From contig NWUY0300018274.1 in the NCBI GenBank assembly GCA_004151065.3, positions 18,921 to 30,119 of the forward strand: a DNA stretch of 11,199 bases. Reading direction: 5' to 3'. Positions 7,471 to 11,199 of this stretch are shown one piece after another; the first letter of the stretch is position 1; the number at the start of each line of letters is the position of its first letter. The position numbers were made by a program, and so were the translations under genes. The stretch comes from Larix sibirica (Eukaryota > Streptophyta > Pinopsida > Pinales > Pinaceae). The notes beneath the pieces were generated by a model. It was not told the DNA's origin. It searched no databases and was given only the letters and a program-made list of their open reading frames with translations.

Positions 7471-7937
7471 TTTCTCTCCCTAAATCCAACAAAATGGATT
7501 TCTGAGTCGAACTGAGATAGTTTTCCTAGGATATTATCATGTCTCTACTTTTCCTTTGGACAAAACTATAGAAAACCTCCTTCAAAAACAGAGAAAAAAT
7601 AGCTTTTTTGAAGTAACGCAGCGCCTCCTTGTTTCCTGTTCATACGACGGTTCTTGTGGCTCATAATCTTCTAACGAGGATTAGGTCACCGCACAACGAT
7701 GATCAAAGCTGCAAACGACTATCAAATCTACAAACGATCTATAAACAACCCGTCCAACAACTCTTTCCGGTCTTTCCGGTCTTTAAATCATAGTAGTATA
7801 ATTCGGCCATATTGATATTTTGTGTATAGAAATTTGAAACAAATTTGAATTAGTTGAATATTCGGTGCAGGTGTAGTGCAGGTGTAGTACGGAAATGGAT
7901 TCTTATTATTGGACAATTAAATTTTGAAAACCAATTT
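7471..7937. other. Stretch downstream of the 71-aa ORF, no gene seen
   Basis: It contains two short direct repeats: CGGTCTTTC twice at about 7768-7785 (partial second copy) and GTGCAGGTGTA twice at 7865-7886. It is otherwise unassigned. The equivalent region is 10702-11159, with the 11-bp repeat at 11087-11108. It holds the differences seen between the two unit copies. Confidence 0.5.
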
Positions 7938-7950
7938 AAAAAAAAAAAAA
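7938..7950 (+). repeat. A13 homopolymer tract
   Basis: Thirteen consecutive A residues follow CCAATTT. This could be a poly(A) tail of a retroposed sequence on the plus strand, but I found no target-site duplication to confirm it. The second copy is at 11160-11172, followed there by 9 bp absent from the first copy. Confidence 0.5.
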
Positions 7951-7999
7951 CTTAAACACTATAAAACATAANTTTTCCTTCATACTACTTTAAAAAAAC

Positions 8000-8201
8000 A
8001 ATCAATTCAAAAGCAATCGGATTTTAATGGGATGAAGTGAGTTCCTGTTCTATGGTTGTAATAACATGGACAAAGACACTTCATGTGAAAAGGGTTGTAG
8101 AATCAATTCAAAAGCAATCCTATTTTAATGGGATGAAGTGAGTTCCCATTCTATGGTTGTAATAACATGGACAAGGACATTTCAGGTGAAGAGGGTTGAA
8201 G
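8000..8201. repeat. 101-bp tandem duplication (copy in second unit)
   Basis: Blocks 8000-8100 and 8101-8201 are the counterparts of 4769-4970 and carry the same internal differences. Confidence 0.9.
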
Positions 8202-8498
8202 AGCAAGTGAAAAACATATCCAAATACATCTACAACCACATACTGATCTTGTTTTATGAGAAAAATATAACGGTAAGGGAGCTTGTTAGGTTGAGCATGA
8301 TTTGATTTGCAATGAACTTCCTCATGTTGCAATTTCTCATTGACTAGAAAAACAACTTGAAGAAGTTGTTTGCTTATAACGTGTATTGAATTCGTCTCAA
8401 TGAGCCACAATCTTGAAGGGAAATACACGTGGAAAAGTTCATGAGATTTCTTTTTGGAACAAGTAAAAGAGATTGTCAAAATCACCAGGCCCCTTGTT

Positions 8499-8676
8499 AA
8501 AGTGTTATGGATGCTAGATGGCAAAAGAGATTGTCTTTGACTCTTATTGTAGCTTATTGGTGGATGCAATTCGGTTCCCAATGCCCTAAAGTGTTACGGA
8601 TTCTAGATGATAGAAGAGATTGTCTTTGACTCTTATTGTAGCTTATTGGTGGATGCAATTCAATTCATAATGCCTT
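8499..8676. repeat. 89-bp tandem duplication (copy in second unit)
   Basis: Blocks 8499-8587 and 8588-8676 are identical to those at 5268-5445. Confidence 0.88.
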
Positions 8677-8927
8677 AAGTTGCAAGGGTTTGCAAGTTGG
8701 ATCTTAAGCCACATATGTAACAGTTTTGGGTGTGATTGCAATTGGGGTGTGTTTGAGCACATACATGCAAAGAGGAATAACAATGGTTTTGATTTAGTCT
8801 TCATGTTGTACAACCTTTAATCGAGGTGTAATTATTTGTTGAACACCACACCTCATTTAGATGAGGATATTGATCCCTCCAAATTGGGTCATGAATAATC
8901 AACCAACAATGTTTGCAAATGAATACT

Positions 8928-9110
8928 TTAGTTTGTTTGTTTGCAATTACCTTCGATATTATTGTATAGAGAGATTGGTTTGAAATTGTCTATGCCCATT
9001 GGGTTTTTCTTCTTTGGAATCAATGTTATGTGAGTTGCATTTAGGATCTTCAACACACTCTTTGCCTTGCATGACTCTTCCAAACCTCTAACCTGATTTT
9101 TCTTTTCCAA
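8928..9110 (-). pseudogene. LINE reverse-transcriptase fragment (copy in second unit)
   Basis: This is identical in sequence to the fragment at 5697-5879, including the frameshift after SLYN (ISKVIANK at 8959-8936). It arose with the 3.2-kb duplication or its assembly equivalent, not by an independent insertion. Confidence 0.75.
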
Positions 9111-9160
9111 GGAATAACCTTGTGGAAAACCCTCCGAGTACTTCCCTATGATTCATGGAT

Positions 9161-9302
9161 GCTAAATGGGGTAAACTGTCGGCCTTGATTATGGAGCCTA
9201 ACCTCGAGGGGATCAAGAGAGTCGAACCCATGACCTCAACAACTTTGGGGGGAGAGATCTCATGTCCGGCTCATGACCACGAGCTAACCCTTTGGGAGAT
9301 TC
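9161..9302 (-). mobile_element. tRNA-like SINE fragment (copy in second unit)
   Basis: This is the counterpart of 5930-6071, with the B box at 9228-9219 and the A-box-like sequence at 9287-9277. It is identical by eye. Confidence 0.5.
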
Positions 9303-9627
9303 AACCTCTGACTTGGTTATTTCCCCACTCTTGAAAAATATAGTCGGGAAATTTATAAGGATATGTATAAATTTATAAGAGTACATGGAGCAAAAATTGG
9401 TATGTGGATTAATTAGTGGGGTGATTGATCTTGTTATTAGTGGTGTGATTAGTGCATTGGTTGATTGTAGTTTGTATTCCTAATATAAGGTTACAAATAG
9501 AAATATACAAATATGGTAGATTATCTACTTTTCGGTGTTCACTTGATGAGAATGTAACTAAGAGATAGAAGAAAAAATATTGAAATACTTAGTTCATTCT
9601 CATGATGAAAACCAAACACAAGAGGCC

Positions 9628-9635
9628 TATTTATA
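9628..9635 (-). promoter_or_regulatory. Minus-strand TATA box (copy in second unit)
   Basis: This is the same TATAAATA context as at 6397-6404, duplicated with the unit. Confidence 0.45.
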
Positions 9636-9773
9636 CAAGCTAATAAAAAAACTATTTGAAATTAATGCTCCAACTACTTTACATCTATATTCAAACTTCT
9701 ATATGCTTCTTATTATACATATCTTGCACATGTTTTTTCAAAGCTTTCTTGTATGATTATTTCTCCCAATAAC

Positions 9774-9973
9774 ATGATAAAATATTTCTAGAGTATAACC
9801 TTAGAATTATAATTACTCTCTCTCTCAAAAAGATGAGACATTGGACTCTAAGATTTTCTGATCGAGTTGATGATAAAATATTTCTAAAATATAACCTTAT
9901 AATTATATCATAATTACTCACCATCCTTTTGAAGAGATGAGACATTGGACTTTAATATTTTATGATCAAGTTG
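9774..9973. repeat. Imperfect tandem duplication (copy in second unit)
   Basis: This is the counterpart of 6543-6742, with the same internal differences between blocks. Confidence 0.85.
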
Positions 9974-10485
9974 AATCCATGTGGACCGGGCTTTATTTGG
10001 CAATCAAATTGGCATTGATAAAGGTACCTTGTATCAAAAAGTAATGAGGTAGAAACAAGCCTCCCAAGAGACTTTGACGCTCATAAAAGAAGCCTCGAAG
10101 GTTTTAATGAAGTTTTGAGAATAAATATCCTCAAAGGGCAATCACCTTGAGAATAATGAAACACATCCCCTTTGCAATGGCCCCGTTGATGGCCCTTTTA
10201 CAAGAGAGAAAGTGTTATGGGAACAGTAATACCTCTCATTGAGACAAACGTACTTGCTCGAGGAACAAGAATCCCAAGCTATATCGAAAAATAAGCACAA
10301 ATAGTATTTTTAATAACCAACCTTTTTTATAACTTACAAAAACTTCACGCCTTTATTCTTTGAATATGGCAGAAATGCAAGATAAAGGGCATACATGGAA
10401 TATAGTGAAATTCAATTAAACCTATATATAACTTTTGGAACATTGAAAGATTTAAAAAACAATAAAGGCTTCACTTGCAACACGT

Positions 10486-10701
10486 ATGGAATATTTTGAA
10501 AATATTAGAAGATTTGAAAGAACGATATTGACTTCACTTACAACACGTACGGCTGATTCTGATTCTGAACTCGAAGTAGATTCCCTTGATTCGTTGGATA
10601 ACCAATTTAGGAAATTGAGAGAGGATTCCAGAGATGTTCACGGCTTAGGCAGAGATATTGTATGGAACCTTGATAATTTCCTGGCTGCTTTCTCCAACTG
10701 A
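10486..10701 (+). CDS. Small hypothetical acidic protein, 71 aa (copy in second unit)
   Basis: This is identical in sequence to the ORF at 7255-7470, with the same TATA box (10423-10430) and the same 63-bp repeat at its 5' end. The identity reflects the duplication of the whole unit, including non-coding DNA, and is not evidence of selection on the protein. Confidence 0.3.
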   Translation: MEYFENIRRFERTILTSLTTRTADSDSELEVDSLDSLDNQFRKLREDSRDVHGLGRDIVWNLDNFLAAFSN

Positions 10702-11199
10702 TTTCTCTCCCTAAATCCAACAAAATGGATTTCTGAGTCGAACTGAGATAGTTTTCCTAGGATATTATCATGTCTCTACTTTTCCTTTGGACAAAACTAT
10801 AGAAAACCTCCTTCAAAAACAGAGAAAAAATAGCTTTTTTGAAGTAACGCAGCGCCTCCTTGTTTCCTGTTCATACGACGGTTCTTGTGGCTCATAATCT
10901 TCTAACGAGGATTAGGTCACCGCACAACGATGATCAAAGCTGCAAACGACTATCAAATCTACAAACGATCTATAAACAACCCGTCCAACAACTCTTTCAG
11001 GTCTTTAAATCATAGTAGTATAATTCGGCCATATTGATATTTTGTGTATAGAAATTTGAAACAAATTTGAATTAGTTGAATATTCGGTGCAGGTGTAGTG
11101 CAGGTGTAGTACGGAAATGGATTCTTATTATTGGACAATTAAATTTTGAAAACCAATTTAAAAAAAAAAAAACTTTAATTATTTAAACACTATAAAACA

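Larger units (their letters stand above)
4742..7971. repeat. First copy of a 3.23-kb tandem unit
   Basis: Starting at TTTTCCTTCATACTAC, this unit repeats at 7973 with a constant offset of 3231 bp. By eye I found no difference from 4742 to 7767. Beyond that, this copy has one extra 9-bp CGGTCTTTC (about 7768-7776) and a C where copy 2 has A. It also lacks 9 bp after the A13 tract (CTTAAACAC here, CTTTAATTATTTAAACAC in copy 2). The unit ends at an N (7972). Another N lies 38 bp before its start. Contents: LINE RT fragment, SINE-like element, minus-strand promoter-like region, several local tandem duplications and a 71-aa ORF. Confidence 0.95.
7973..11199. repeat. Second copy of the 3.23-kb tandem unit, running to the window end
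   Basis: This is the same sequence and orientation as 4742-7971. Its right end (ACTATAAAACA) stops where copy 1 continues into TAA and the N, so the true end of the unit cannot be seen and a third copy could follow. The C at 4741 aligns with the N at 7972. All features of copy 1 recur here at +3231, or +3222 between the 9-bp indel and the indel after the A tract. Confidence 0.95.

Noticed and set aside
4742-11199. The two 3.2-kb units as long LTRs of one giant element
   Set aside because: They abut directly with no internal region, there is no TG...CA border or primer-binding site at the junction, and the units contain LINE and SINE pieces.
1-11199. CRISPR array, phage or bacterial defence system
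   Set aside because: There are no regularly spaced short repeats, no operon-like ORFs and no ribosome-binding sites. The retroelement content is that of a plant nuclear genome.

Overview
The window looks like repeat-dense, AT-rich nuclear DNA from a plant, most plausibly one with a large, retrotransposon-filled genome. A gymnosperm is possible, but the sequence alone does not prove it. I see no bacterial gene organisation, no intact host gene, no tRNA or rRNA gene and no CRISPR array. Almost everything I recognise is a fragment of a retroelement: an LTR end with a tRNA-Asp-type primer-binding site, a Ty3/gypsy pol fragment, a LINE reverse-transcriptase fragment, a tRNA-like SINE-type Pol III promoter, and LTR-like promoter regions.

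Positions 1-4741 are single-copy within the window. Bases 1-482 are the 3' part of a plus-strand LTR with a poly(A) signal. They are followed by a degenerate primer-binding site (486-500) and a decayed internal region (about 501-1865) whose open frames are broken by stops and frameshifts. Positions 1866-3020 hold no recognisable gene. A Ty3/gypsy pre-RT fragment lies on the minus strand at 3021-3240, so it belongs to a different insertion from the plus-strand LTR. Positions 3241-4741 have the texture of an old LTR or leader region, but no coding sequence.

Positions 4742-11199 are two head-to-tail copies of one unit of about 3.23 kb, at a constant offset of 3231 bp. By eye the copies are identical over about 3.0 kb and differ only near their right ends. 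Each unit carries, in order: a 101-bp tandem duplication, an 89-bp tandem duplication, a minus-strand LINE RT fragment, a minus-strand SINE-like element, a minus-strand TATA region with a duplicated block of about 96 bp upstream, a duplication of about 63 bp, a 71-codon plus-strand ORF behind a TATA box, and a 13-A tract.

A single N sits exactly at the junction of the two units (7972), and another lies 38 bp before the first unit (4704). The duplication is therefore either a very recent tandem duplication or two overlapping contigs (or haplotypes) placed side by side by the assembler. I consider the assembly explanation at least as likely. No set of genes here works together as a pathway. The only candidate for an unknown gene is the small acidic 71-aa ORF, and support for it is weak.
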